From: Gautieria morchelliformis
Taxonomy: Eukaryota > Basidiomycota > Agaricomycetes > Gomphales > Gomphaceae
Length of the DNA: 64,000 bases
NCBI GenBank assembly: GCA_015179125.1
Contig: WHVA01000478.1
Span: 22,792 to 86,791, forward strand
Direction of reading: 5' to 3'
Shown: positions 33,721 through 44,429 of the stretch, in pieces
How positions within the stretch are numbered: the first letter of the stretch is position 1
Layout: every line of letters begins with the position of its first letter
Program-made: the position numbers and the translations under genes
The notes under the pieces: model-generated
What the model was told of the DNA's origin: nothing
The model's database searches: none
The model's input: the letters and a program-made list of their open reading frames with translations, nothing else

Positions 33721-34790
33721 GGGTTGAATCGTATCACGTGAAAGAACAAGTACCCTATCCCACTGATTCTGAGCCTTATCGACCAACTCAAAAGCGCAAA
33801 CGTCTATACCAAATTCGACCTACGCGCCGGATTCAATAATGTCCGGATCGCCTCTGGCCAAGAGTGGAAGACAGTCTTCCAAACTCGATATGGGTCCTTC
33901 TAATATCTCGTCATGCCATTCGGGTTAACTAATGCTCCAGCAACATTCCAGCACTTCATGAATGATATCTTCCAAGACATGGCTGACGTCTTCATTGTAG
34001 TCTACCTCAACGACATCCTTATTTTCTCCAAGAACAGGAAGGATCACTTGGAACATGTCCGAATGGTCCTCGCCTGTCTTCGGAAGCACAACCTCTTCAT
34101 AAAGCCCGAGAAGTGCCTCTTCCATTCGAACTGGGTCGAGTTTCTCAGATTCATCATCTCCCCTGCTGGGGTCTCCATGGACGTCGAAAAGACAGCTGCA
34201 ATCACAAAGTGGCCTGTACCGATGAACATTCGCAAAGTCCAATCGTTCCTGGGCTTTGCCAACTTCTACAGAAGATTCATTATTTCATTCTCAGACATTG
34301 TCCTGCCACTCACTCGCTTGACCAGAAAGGATACTCCGTTTGCCTGGGAAGCGAAGCAGCAGGAGGCTTTCGAAGCACTCAAAGCCGCATTCTCGAAGGC
34401 CCCAGTCCTCATCCACTTTGACCCGAGTAACCCCATCGTCATTGAAACAGACGCCTCCGGAGGACTACACCATCGCCGCCATCATCTCCCAGATCACCCC
34501 CTCCGATGGTGATATCCACCCGATCGCCTTCTATTTGCAAGGAATGGCACCTGCCGAGATGAACTATGAGATCTATGGCAAGGAGCTGCTCGCCATCTTT
34601 TGTGCCTTCAAGCAATGGCGAAACTACCTTGAAGGGGCATCCCACGTCATCCTCGTCCTCTCCGACCACAAGAACCTTGAGTACTTCACGACTACAAAAC
34701 AGCTGACCTGACGACAGGTCCGTTGGTCCAAACACCTGTCAGGGTTCAACTACATCATTCGCTACCGAGCTGGGTGACTTGGCACAAAGC
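33721..34790 (+). pseudogene. gypsy-D reverse transcriptase palm and RNase H
   Basis: Continues the RT: '[18 protein letters not shown]', '[12 protein letters not shown]' and 'MPFGLTNAPATFQHFMND', with polymerase box 'VYLNDILIFS'. The first catalytic Asp of YLDD is Asn (codon 34009-34011). In-frame stops are at 33739-33741 and 33901-33903. RNase H ('ETDASGG') shifts frame near 34450 and goes on as '[11 protein letters not shown]', '[20 protein letters not shown]', then stops in 'TTKQLT*RQVRWSKHLSGF'. No activity expected. Confidence 0.87.
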
Positions 34791-34799
34791 CCGATGCAC

Positions 34800-36171
34800 T
34801 GACCCATCGGGGCAACGTGTACCCTGAAGGGGGGGATGGTGCTTATGCATTGGCAAATTCCCACAACTTCCAGTCGATGTTTAAGACAGGGCAACTCATT
34901 CGCGCCATCATCCTTGACTCTGCATCACTGTTGACATCCATCCAACAGGGCCAGTTGACCGATCCCTTGTCCTCAGCCCACATCACCCATCTTCAGTCTC
35001 AGTCAATGGCAGTCCCCCTTCCGAACACGAAGCCAGACCCCTGGTCACTTGGAGAGGATGACAAAATGCTGTTATACAAACAGCGAACATATGTCCCCGA
35101 TCATAATGATATTCACTTGGACATCCTTCGCTCGCTGCATGATCATCAGTTAGCAGGCCACCCAGGGATCAGCAAAATGATGAAGAACATTCGGAGACAG
35201 TATCATTGGCCGAACATGTCCACCTTCATCACCAACTACATTGGCTCCTGTTCCAAGTGTCGTCACGCCAAATCCATTCATCACAAGCCCTTCGGTCCTC
35301 TTCACCTTCTGCCTATCAGCCAACGACCTTGGGATTCGATCTCCATGGACTTCATGGAGGGACTCCCCCCCGTCGGGTGGACACGATATGATCCTCATCA
35401 TTGTTGACAGGCTACGAAGATGGCCCTGTTCATTCCAACATTCTCAGACATCGATTCAGGGACCTCGCCATGCTCTTCCTCCGCCACGTATTCGCTAAAC
35501 ACGGTAGCCCCAGCGACATCATCTCCGATCGAGGGAAGCACTTCACATCTCAATTCTGGACCTCTTTCTGCGAAATCCTCGGCATCAAAGGAAATCTTTC
35601 TACAGCCTACCACCCCCAAACCAATGGACAGACCGAACAAGTAAACCAGATCCTCGAGCAGTACCTCCGAGTCTACATCAACTACCAGCAGGATGATTGG
35701 GTCGACCTCTTGCCTCTCGCCAAATTCGTCTACAACAACACAGCCCATTCGGTGACCCAGGTCACACCCTTCTTCACCAACAAGGGTTTCCATCCCAAGC
35801 TCGAAGTATCTATCACTTCGGTCACTTCCGAAGACACTTATCACCAGTCGGCAGATCTCAAGGACCTTCACCAATACCTTCGAGATCAAATCAAGAAATC
35901 AATTACCCAGTACACTTCGGCCACAACCAGTCACCGCATTCCGATCCCTGAGTTTCAGGTCGGCAACAGAGTATGGCTCGACTCACGACATATTCACACA
36001 AAACGGCCTTTGAAGAAACTCGACCACCGAAGACTTGGCCCATATGCTATCATGGCTAAAATATCTTCTCATGCATTTCGCTTAGGCTTACCTTTGGACC
36101 TTCGCCAGATCCACCCTGTGTTTCATGTATCCCTTCTCGAATCCGCCACAACATCTACTCTCACAGGTTGA
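34800..36171 (+). pseudogene. gypsy-D integrase
   Basis: Zinc finger 'HHQLAGHPGISKMMKNI..CSKCRHAK', catalytic residues in 'ISMDFMEGLPP' (D), 'ISDRGKHFTSQFW' (D) and 'GQTEQVNQILEQ' (E) are all present. A frame change lies at 35396-35410. The GPY-type tail 'RRLGPYAIMAKISSHAFRL' and 'QIHPVFHVSLLE' follows. A TGA at 36169-36171 separates it from the chromodomain. Confidence 0.88.
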
Positions 36172-36398
36172 TATGCAGACCCCCCACCACCTATCGAAAT
36201 CGACTCCGCTGACGAGTACAAGATCACGAAAATACTCAACAGTCGCATTCGCCGAAGACGATTGGAGTACTTAGTAGAATGGAAGGGATATGAACACACC
36301 CCTGAGGCTACGTCTTGGGAACCCTCTTCGAATGTGACTAATTCGGCTCGCAGACTCGCTGAATTCCATGCGAAGTACCCCAAAAAAAACAAAGCTTA
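36172..36398 (+). pseudogene. gypsy-D chromodomain
   Basis: After the stop the same frame reads 'PPPIEIDSADEYKITKILNS', 'RRLEYLVEWKGYEHTPEAT', 'SWEPSSNV', 'RRLAEFHAKYPKK' and ends at TAG. This is a canonical chromodomain (Y-L-V-x-W-K-G-Y, W-E-P) as found at the integrase C-terminus of chromoviruses, where it directs integration to marked chromatin. Confidence 0.88.
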
Positions 36399-36462
36399 GG
36401 ACCTTATAAGAATCCAAGAAAACATGCCTCTGTTCATATTGTATCTAGGCACTCAACTTCAT

Positions 36463-37289
36463 TCATAAATCTCCTGCGACTGCCTTAACCCCCTTGTCCA
36501 CAACGACCCCTCCTAATTCATTCGCCCTGCCGATGCATGCCTCGTCGGACACCCGGACCCCTTCCCCACTCTCCCCTTCATTGCTCACGAGAGTGTTCCA
36601 GACTTGCGAACCGTACTTAGCCATCACCTCAAGCATACCCTTCACTCTCAGTTGCTTCTTACTTTGCCCATCGGGCGCAAAGCAGATGCGCAGTCGCCTC
36701 ATTCACTTAATAGGCCCTGCAGCCTCCAGCAATCCTCCTGCACTTACGGCCAACTGCGTAACAGGCGGGATAACTTCGCTGAACCCAGCAAATCAGGTTA
36801 GCATCGTCATCGCATAGGGCAATTCGAGGACTATACCTTTGGGGTCTTTCCCAACCCTTTCGATGTCAGTGTAAAGATCGGAGCCGGAGTCGAATTGATA
36901 TCAGCTTCTGCAGGTACCGGTTCCAATATCGATGCCGAACTCTCCAACCATACCCTTGCTTTCTGTATCTCCTTCGCCAACTTGTACACTTCGGATGGCC
37001 TTTCGAACGTCTGGTCGATCACCTCCTCGACCTGCAGCATTTTCCAAAGCTCCTCATAAACCTCGTTAATGAGCAAACAGAAACCGGTAGAAGACAGAAC
37101 GGTACTCACTTGAACCTCTGCTGCATCGACCAACCACTGCTCCACATCCCCACACGACTCTCCCCGAAGCTCCGTCCTAACCTTTGACACTGTCTGCGAT
37201 CGGTCGAGGAGTATTAAGTACCCAGGTGTCGTCATAGGGGCAGTACACTTAGCTTGGGTGCTTAGATGGGTTTCATAGCCCCGTTCCAC
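36463..37289 (-). pseudogene. antisense, spliced accessory ORF in the gypsy-D 3' region
   Basis: Opposite in strand to pol. Exon 1 (37289-36837, about 151 codons; 'MERGYETHLSTQAKCTAPMT' to 'TSKGLGKTPK') runs into GTATAG. A 58-nt intron with branch site GCTAAC and TTCAG acceptor (36836-36779) is predicted. Exon 2 carries 'VIPPVTQLAVSAGGLLEAA', an in-frame TGA, then 'RLRICFAPDGQSKKQLRVKG', 'VMAKYGSQVWNTLVSN', ending at 36463. The phase across the intron is off by one, so a small indel or a different splice choice is needed. I do not recognise a domain. Antisense ORFs at this place are known in some plant gypsy elements. It could instead be a captured host gene. Confidence 0.5.
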
Positions 37290-37338
37290 GCCGCATTTTT
37301 AAACAAAAGAAGAAGTCATGCATGGACCATGTAGCTAG

Positions 37339-38931
37339 GTGTCAAGATTGGATTTTGGGTGTTAGTATGGCATGTTAGTGGCGAATTCCCGAGTGCGATC
37401 TAGCGAATCGCCCAGCGAACAGTACTGAAGAGGTAAGAGTTAAGAAGTAAGAGGGTTACTCGAAAGGAATTCGCCCTGATATACAGTCATAGCGAAATAG
37501 CCTGTTTCACTTGACGATGTAACATGCAAGGTGTTACGGAAAGGTTGTCTAAGTAGCAACAATCCTTTCGCCGGCGAAGGCACTCCTTTGGAGCCCTTCG
37601 CTGACAGCACAGAAAATAACTCAAAGGCTAAGGTAACAAATATGAAGTATGAGAACTCACTGGTGATGCCTAAGTCTTCTTCTGGTCGAAGATAGAAATC
37701 TACAGGGGAAGGCTCAAGACGATAGTCACAGCGAGGTCAAGTTTGCACAAGATGGACGTATGATAATTAAACTGGAGAATATACATGTGAATGTAGACTA
37801 CTTATGCTGAATGCTCATATGGTGCTAGCAAATAGGAAAGAGGCCATCTGGGGTCAGGGTTGGATAGGGGTGCGCGGTCAGGATACATAGTAGATGAATT
37901 AGACATACAATAGAATGGAAGAGGGGTGCAAACATGAAATGACAGAGAGGAAAGAGGGAGAAGGCCCCTATGTACGAAAACACGCCTTGGGACCTGCATA
38001 TACACCACCCTGCATGGACTCTTCGTCTGCTAGGTTGATCCCACATGACCTACGGGCAGGATGCCCCGCGAATGCATTCTGGCCATAGGGACACCCAAAG
38101 GAGGTTGAGTTGAGAAGATGATGGGACCAGTGATGAACCATCAATCCGGGTAAAGGATGTCGATCGTGTTTGATGGCGTGCCTGCTGGCGAATGATATGA
38201 GTAGCGAATGGTCATATGGCGAATGTGGCAAATAGCGAATGGAGTGAGGAGTGAATGGAGCAAACATGAGCGAACATGGAAGAGTGGTGAGAGGGAAAAC
38301 AGGGATAGCTGGGTACAAGAAATAAATGAGTCATGACAGCCTGCACCTCCTTGCAATTCATGATAGGACCAGTGATGAACCATCAATCCAGGTAAAGGAT
38401 GTCGATCGTGTTTGATGGCATGGCTACTGGCGAATGACGCGAGTAGCGAATGGTCATTTGGCGAATGTGGCGAATAGTGGATGGAGCAAAGAGTGAATGG
38501 AGCGAAGCCAAGCGAACATGGAAGAGTGGTGGTGAAAAGGAAAACAGGGATAGCTGGATACAAGAAATGAATGGGTCATGACAACTGTGTAGTGAGAACT
38601 TCAGCAAAGCTAATTCGTCCTGCCCTGCAATGGTATGAGTGCCATTGAGTCCAACCTGCAAGGAGGCTGCAACTGACACTATCTGAATGCATCCTGAGCA
38701 TGTGGGTCTGCCATGGAGTGGGAGTTTAACAGATGATGGGTTCTATGATGGATGAGGGCCCCAACACCTGGCATCCTGGCAGGAATGATGCGAATAGCGA
38801 ATGCGAAAGCAGTATGGTGACGAATATTTTGGCAAGATATTCGCTGGTTCGGGAAGCCGTTCACTGGTTCATGAGGTCATTCGCTGTGTGCTGAGGGATT
38901 ATTCGCAGAATAAACGAATCATGACACTAGG
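37339..38931 (-). repeat. solo LTR D2 (1593 bp, reverse) inside gypsy-D
   Basis: Reads TGTCAAGATTGG at the left and AATCATGACA at the right, flanked by the 5-bp repeat CTAGG (37334-37338, 38932-38936). On the minus strand the terminal motif TGTCATGA occurs three times, at 38931, about 38582 and about 38334, so its U3 end is repeated, compared with one in D3 and two in D1. Two of the repeats share a 200-bp near-identical block (about 38130-38340 and 38360-38580). The open frames over this area come from the repeats. Confidence 0.9.
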
Positions 38932-39023
38932 CAGGGCCCAGAACTAAGAGATCCCATCGGGGGACCCATTACGTCTTTAACATTTCCGCCCCACCATCGG
39001 ACACAGCGTCGTTGGACTCCGAA

Positions 39024-39036
39024 GCTAGGAGGGGGG
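39024..39036 (+). other. polypurine tract of gypsy-D
   Basis: GCTAGGAGGGGGG followed by TAC and the 3' LTR start TGTCATGACC. The position just before the LTR is the standard plus-strand priming site and ties the body upstream to LTR D3. Confidence 0.7.
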
Positions 39037-39039
39037 TAC

Positions 39040-40066
39040 TGTCATGACCTGTCTATTTCCCTTACCCCGCTGCCTCTACGTTCCCCCTTGTCACTCCCTA
39101 GCATCTTCACCAGAGTTCGCCTCACCCTTCGACCACTCTTCCTCTACGTCCACTCCATTCGCTGTTCGTCACATTCGCTGAACAACTATTTGCTGCTCGC
39201 ATCATTCGCCAACAGGCACACCATCAAACACGATCAATGTCCCCTATCCAGTATGATGGCTTATCACTGGTCCCATCAGCTTCTCGATCCAACCCCTTTG
39301 GGTGTTCATATGGCCAGGATGTGTTCACAGGACGTCCCGTCCGTAGGTCGTGTGGGATCAACCCAGTAGACAAAGAGTCCATGCAGGGTAGCATGTATGC
39401 AGGTCCCAAGACATGGTTTTGTACATAAGTGCTTTCACCACCTTTATTCTCTGTGGTTTCATGTTCGCACTCCTCCCTCACTCTATTGTATGTTTATTCC
39501 ATCTATTTCGTATCATGACTGGGCACCCCTATCCAACCCTAACTCACAACGGCCTCTTTCCTATTCACTGATACCTTATGAGCATTCAATATAAGTAGTT
39601 TACATTCGCATGTATATTCCTCAGTTCAATTATCATACGTCCATCTTGGGCAAACTTGACCTCGCTGTGATCATTGTCTTGAGCCTTCTCCTGTAGATTC
39701 CTATCTTCGACCAGAAGAGGACTTAGGCATCACTGGTGAGTTCTCATACTTCATCTTCGTTACCTTAGCCTTCGAACTATTTTCTGTTCTGTCGGCGAAG
39801 GGCTCCAAAGGAGCACCTTCACCGGCGAATGGATTGTTGCTACTTAGACAACCCTTCCGTGACACCTTGCACGTTACATCGTCAAGTGGCACGGGCTATT
39901 TCGCTACGACTGTAGATAGGGCGAGCTCCGTTCGGGCAGCCCTCTTATCTTGTGAACATTTGTTGGTTCACCTATTCGCCGAACGGCATACTTATTCGCA
40001 CAAGTTATTCGGGCATTCGCTGTGTTCACTATACACAATATTAACGCCTAAAAACCAATCTTGACA
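39040..40066 (+). repeat. gypsy-D 3' LTR (D3, 1027 bp)
   Basis: TGTCATGACC to CCAATCTTGACA. It is the uninterrupted reference for D1. Many ATTCGC/TTCGCTG words recur through the LTR. A TATAAG lies near 39590. The flank to its right starts GGCAG; the matching left flank is lost with the 5' LTR. Confidence 0.9.
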
Positions 40067-40272
40067 GGCAGTTTACTGCTGCTGGCAACTGTCACAGAGG
40101 GCGTCCCAGAGGACGCAAACATTTCTGGTCCTAGCAAAGTTTGCTTCGGCGCTGGTAACAATGCAGGCGTTTCTTCTCCATCACCGTCATCGCCGTGAGC
40201 ATGTTTCAGAATTGATAAAGAAGTTCCTTCAAGACGATCTCCTTCTGTTTCCAGTATGGGTTTCAATGCCAA
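40067..40272 (-). other. possible gene start (68-70 codons) cut by gypsy-D
   Basis: A minus-strand frame from 40272 ('MALKPILETEGDRLEGTSLS', acidic 'GDDGDGEE', 'PAPKQTLLGPEM', 'ASSSKLP') runs straight into the end of the gypsy-D LTR. Its composition is plausible for a disordered protein N-terminus, but there is no domain, and no continuation exists beyond the truncated element. It may be chance. Confidence 0.25.
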
Positions 40273-40960
40273 CTGAACTCAATTGATCACCAATTGATAA
40301 GTCATTGAATTACTCCATGGATGGGCGCATCTCGGGCTCAGGGTTCAGGGGTGGATCCGCTGATCGCTGGGTTGGCTATGCATTCATGAGTCAACGGGAC
40401 ATTGTGGTATATTGTGTGGATGTGTGTGCGCTCGAAGGGAGAGGCTGATGATCAGTGGCACATGTGAATTGTGACATAGGAAGGGTTAGACAGGAGAAAT
40501 GTGAATAGACGTGTTGGAATGGAATTGTGACAATACAAGGTATTAAGATCTATATCTTTTACATCCAACCCAAGGCCCAGATCTGTCCTGAGCACATCCC
40601 AAGGACTAGGCCAAGTTCCCAAGCCTTTGGCTTTGAACTATCCTGGAGTGGCACCAAGGTTGTAGGCTGAGTTGCGTGTTAAGTGAGGGCCATGGGTGTT
40701 CAGACTTACATCAGGAGTGGAGTGGCCACCCCTGACTTTGATCAGGGACATAGGGTATATAAGTAGCATGCAGGCAGCAGGGATCCCCAGCTTTTCCTCT
40801 TTGGATTCTCCTCCGCCAGACCATGGGAGTTCCACTGTCAAGGAAGAGTTGCCCTTACACTTACCGACTGCATGGTGTACCCACATCTGCAGCAGAACAA
40901 GTGGACTCAATGCCTTCCTGCAGGAGAATTTCTCCAATGGATCTCTGTCAAAGTCACCCA
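40273..40960. other. non-coding stretch, nothing firm
   Basis: Unique sequence with short unsupported frames. From about 40690 it may already be the worn upstream part of the gypsy relic that becomes recognisable at 40970. Confidence 0.35.
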
Positions 40961-40969
40961 TGGCATCTT

Positions 40970-41330
40970 CTGTCTTCTTCATCAAGAAGGAGGACAGCTC
41001 ACTCTGGCTCATGCAGGACTACTGGGCCTGGAATGTGATCACAATCAGGAACAGGTACCTGATCCCACTGATCTCCGAGCTCATCAACCAGCTCCAGGGG
41101 GGCGAAGTACTTTGCCAAGCTCAATATCTGGTGGGGCTTCAACAATGTCTGGATCCCAGAGGGAGAAAAGTGGAAGGCTCATTTCTAACTATGGTGGTGG
41201 ATGTGCTTCAGACTCACGAACAGCCTGGCCACTTCCAGACGATGTTGAATGAATGACATGTTCCGTGACATGATCATTGAGGATATCATCTGCATATATC
41301 TCAAGGACATCCTCATCTTCACTGTGCTCA
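40970..41330 (+). pseudogene. worn gypsy reverse transcriptase relic
   Basis: The plus strand reads 'SSVFFIKKEDSSLWLMQDYW' then 'NVITIRNRYLIPLISELINQ', which is the RT motif pair (FxKKKDGSLRLxxDYRxLN..., IxNRYPIPLIxEL). Further fragments follow in another frame ('ARLNIWWGFNN'-like, 'FRDMIIEDIICIYLKDILIF'). The polymerase box survives as 'YLKDILIF'. Unrelated in detail to gypsy-B and gypsy-D, and far more decayed. Confidence 0.65.
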
Positions 41331-41339
41331 GTGGCTTCC

Positions 41340-41735
41340 CTTCCCACAGTGAGGCATTGACTCCGAAGTTGTAGAAATAGGTATTCGGTTAGAAACACAA
41401 GGAATTTGGGGTGCCACAGCTGAATGAATGTTCCTTCAGATAAAGGTTACCAAATGATGTAACTAGACAAAATATATTGATAGGCTTTTACCTAACCTCT
41501 TGCGAGGTACGGGCACATCAACTAGTGTCACAAGCAGTGGGACTGTGTGAAGCTGAGATAGAGTGTTCCCACATGGATTTGCACACATGTATTCATAGTC
41601 TTACATAGATTGTGAGGCTGATATTTGACCTTCGGTACAGATGCCCACATTATGGGCCGATTCTCTAAACTTTACATCACTTTGGAAGCCGACGCAGGAC
41701 GCACTGGCATATCGGCCTATCGAGCGGCAGGTCAT
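41340..41735. other. non-coding stretch between the gypsy relic and the oxidoreductase gene
   Basis: No coding or repeat signal recognised. It includes the region 3' of the oxidoreductase gene, so its terminator should be here; no specific poly(A) signal stands out. Confidence 0.35.
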
Positions 41736-41740
41736 CAACC

Positions 41741-43255
41741 CTAGCATACTAAGTCATGTGGGACATTGCTGACCTTGGTATAGGTCTTTTCAACCCATTC
41801 CATCTGAATCATGGGCTCATTTGCAGTGGGCCATGCTTGTGGCGTGCGACCGCGGACCCGATCTACAAAGGCGTCAAGCTGATAGCGATAACTGCGTAGG
41901 TCATACGGTTATTGTATCAATTCCACAGCTATAGCGAGAAAGCAAAAGATGTGGTGACGTGGGATGTAACTCACGTCGACCACCACTCTTCACCATACCC
42001 GTCTGGGCGTTTGTATACCTTTTCCACTCTTGTTTTTTTTCCTCGTGGCTTGACTTTGATGCTGTGATACAGATGTGGCACCGCGAAATTATAGAAGTCA
42101 ATTTCGCCTCCTTCGAGGATGATATATACACTGATTTTGAGAGCCCGTGGCAGGAGACCGAAGGGTCCCCAACCTGGCATTTGGAAGTCGACAAATGTCT
42201 CTGCCGAGATGGACCCAGGGAACGAAAAGAAGGTGTGCATAGAGCGGTCGATGCGCTGGGGGTCTAAAGCGTGTCCGATAGAGGTGGCACTTGTGACTTC
42301 CAGGGGATCGGAGGATGTGAAGTACCGTACGGCGGAGAGGGGGTAAACTAGAAGAGGGCAGTAATAGGACAAGTGAAGACTGGACAAAGGCTGATATAAC
42401 TAACCACCCATGTCCATCGTGGCTCCACCTCCGAGGTCATAGTTAAACCGAACATCGTCCTTAAGGAAAATAATGCCATTTGGTAGAGTCGGAACGGCGA
42501 ACGAGGCCTTAACGCTCTTAATGTTTCCGAGCTCTTTGCTATTGATGATTTCTTTGACTCGTTGGACAGCAGGATAAAACCTAATCGGTTATGCAACCCA
42601 GATTGTCGGAAGACAAAATGAGACGCAACTCACGTGTAGTGTATGGCCTCGAGAAGCACCAGACCCTTCTGTTCGGCAGACGAGATCATTTCACGGGCCT
42701 CTTCAGCTGTATCAGCGATCGGCTTTTCGACTAAGACATGCTTTCCTGCTTTGAGTGCACGCATCGTCCACTCATAGTGCAGAGAATTTGGCAGCTTACA
42801 GAATGAACTCATAAACTAAGACGACAGGCAAAGTAAGGGGTGCGCGTACAGGGTTATAGATGACATCGATTTCGGGGTCTTCTATGAGTTCTATGGGAGC
42901 TTTAACCTCGGCAAAAGTGTTTTCGCATGGATCACTAACTCTGATAACACTCTTCCCCGGAGTAAACCTTCGGAATCTGGTGGGTCTTGGCATATTGAAT
43001 GGCCTTTTCACTGTTTCTAGAGGCGACTGCGGCGACGACGACCTCGGAATGACTCTTTGCTGGGGTTATGAGCGCGTCGGGGCCAATTCGAGCAGCACCA
43101 AGGATTCCAAAGCGAAGAGCATCGGCGTTTTTCACAGCTCTCGGGGGATCGTTAAGCTGATAAGTGAGTTAGGTCCCTGGCCGTAGTCAGAAAGGCCATG
43201 CGTCATGCGGGCTCACCGCTCGAAGACGTTTCAGAAACCCAAGTAAACCTGCCAT
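41741..43255 (-). CDS. Gfo/Idh/MocA-family NAD(P)-dependent oxidoreductase, 7 exons
   Basis: Predicted exons on the minus strand: 43255-43217, 43156-42940, 42890-42850, 42794-42634, 42580-42405, 42347-41975, 41891-41741. Six introns of 49-83 nt with GT..AG ends keep one frame of 385 codons. The N-terminus has the Rossmann motif 'LRFGILGAARIGPDALI', then 'VAAVASRN', 'EDPEIDVIYNPLPNSLHYEW', 'GKHVLVEKPIADTAEEA' (EKP with catalytic Lys), 'LLEAIHYTFYPAVQRVKEI', 'FNYDLGGGATMDMGVYPLSA', and 'RYQLDAFVDRVRGRTPQAW' near the end. The length and motifs fit the fungal trans-1,2-dihydrobenzene-diol dehydrogenase/D-xylose 1-dehydrogenase (NADP+) group, cytosolic. Exact substrate cannot be told. The start ATG at 43255 ('MAGLLGFLKRL') was chosen because homologous proteins begin this way; the GTG at 43135 is internal. 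Confidence 0.87.
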
Positions 43256-43443
43256 TGTAAGTGAGTGGCCGCCGTACAAGAGTGCGTACTCTGGTAGTTA
43301 CTGTAGGTGATACACCAAAGCGCCAAGAGCCTAGCCTGTTCAGTGTTCGTAGCAAGATATTAATACTTGTAACCATCGTGCGCATCACAAGGTTGCTCCT
43401 GGCTAAGACCCTGCAGGATTACTTTAAAAGCAAATTAAAATAA

Positions 43444-44300
43444 TGTCAAATCGAGTGAAATGAATGAATTCCTAGACATTGATCTTGAGAAGTAGGGTCA
43501 GTGTCCAGGGACATGGCGGGCAGGCCAAGTCCCGGGACATGATTTGACTCCAAAGGATTGGGCGCTACTGTTGGAATAGCACGATGACTCCCCCCGAAAC
43601 CCGATGCGAGGAGTCACCGTCACCGCCAAAATATTTCACTGCAAGTTTATCTTTTGTTCTCGTTACTTGGCCATTTAGTAGAAGAGTAAGATCTCTTCCA
43701 TTTATTCATATTTGGTGTTCTGCAAAGCCCGGCTCCGCTCACCCGGGCTCGGACATAATTCAGGGCCAAGCCCTGAGAGGCAGGCTCGGCTCGGGCATGG
43801 GGCCCTCGTGAGTGGATTGGTACGGTTCGGGTGTCTGGCTGCTATCACGCACCTCGGCTTGCCTCGATCGAACACCTCGCACTAATTCCATACCTGGAAC
43901 AGTTGTTTCGCTCTTTCTCGCCGGGTCAGTCACGTCCCCCTTCAGCCCTTTGTCCGAGAAAGCCTATTATCATTTTTAGGAGAGACTCCAAGTTCTTTAC
44001 AGTTGACTTCGAAGGTGGGGTATAAATCTGCCGTTGCGTTGTTCTGCAAATGAATAAAGTTTGACACACAAAGTGGGCAGGCTGAGACATTATAGAAGCT
44101 TGAATAATTTCTGAAAAATCAATCATATTCACTGCATAAGATACAAGAAATAATTATTTGCCTTTAACCAGATTAATTTCCCTGATGTCTTACATAAATT
44201 GTAAAAAAAAAAGAATTCTTCACCATTTGCCATAGTTTCAAATTATTACCAGATTTCCTTCTTCTTTCACTATTTGCTGCTGACTTGCACCTAGTGAGAG
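43444..44300. other. intergenic stretch with hAT-like terminal remnant
   Basis: Contains the remnant at 43711-43812 and, from about 44040 to 44280, AT-rich DNA that probably includes the promoter of F-box gene 1. No coding signal. Confidence 0.4.
43711..43812 (+). repeat. hAT-like transposon end (GTGTTCTGCAAAGCCCGGCTC)
   Basis: Begins TGGTGTTCTGCAAAGCCCGGC and ends near GGCCCTCGTGAGTGG. The same start and end words occur at 51803-51925. The 'CTGCAAAGCCCGGCTC' word with inverted 'GGCTCGGCTCGGGC' inside resembles short non-autonomous hAT ends. No transposase and no sure target duplication. Confidence 0.4.
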
Positions 44301-44429
44301 TGCCCGAACTTTTTGAAGCGCCTGAATTTTGTTTTAGGGTAACCGGTCCCCTTTTGATTCCGTGGCGCCAAACCGCGCATATAGATTACGTAACGGACCC
44401 ACGCAGCGGGTTTTCCAGCTTACTGTTTT

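Larger units (their letters stand above)
32100..40066 (+). mobile_element. gypsy-D: chromodomain Ty3/gypsy element, 5'-truncated
   Basis: Protease, RT, RNase H, integrase and chromodomain follow in the gypsy order from 32100 to 36400. Then come a 3' region with an antisense ORF, a polypurine tract (39024-39036) and a 3' LTR (39040-40066). The 5' LTR and most of gag are missing at the junction with gypsy-B2. Solo LTR D2 (37339-38931) of the same family has inserted between the antisense ORF and the polypurine tract. Multiple stops and at least one frameshift make it inactive. The LTR links this body to solo LTRs D1 and D2. Confidence 0.88.

Noticed and set aside
36463-37289. Antisense frames of gypsy-D read as the gag of a minus-strand element next to LTR D2
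   Set aside because: D2 has its own CTAGG target duplication and is therefore a solo insertion; the polypurine tract and LTR at 39.0 kb show that the surrounding region is the 3' part of the plus-strand element.
37968-38679. Frames beginning 'MYPAIPVF..' in two copies
   Set aside because: They follow the tandem duplication in the D2 LTR and have no counterpart frame in D1 or D3.
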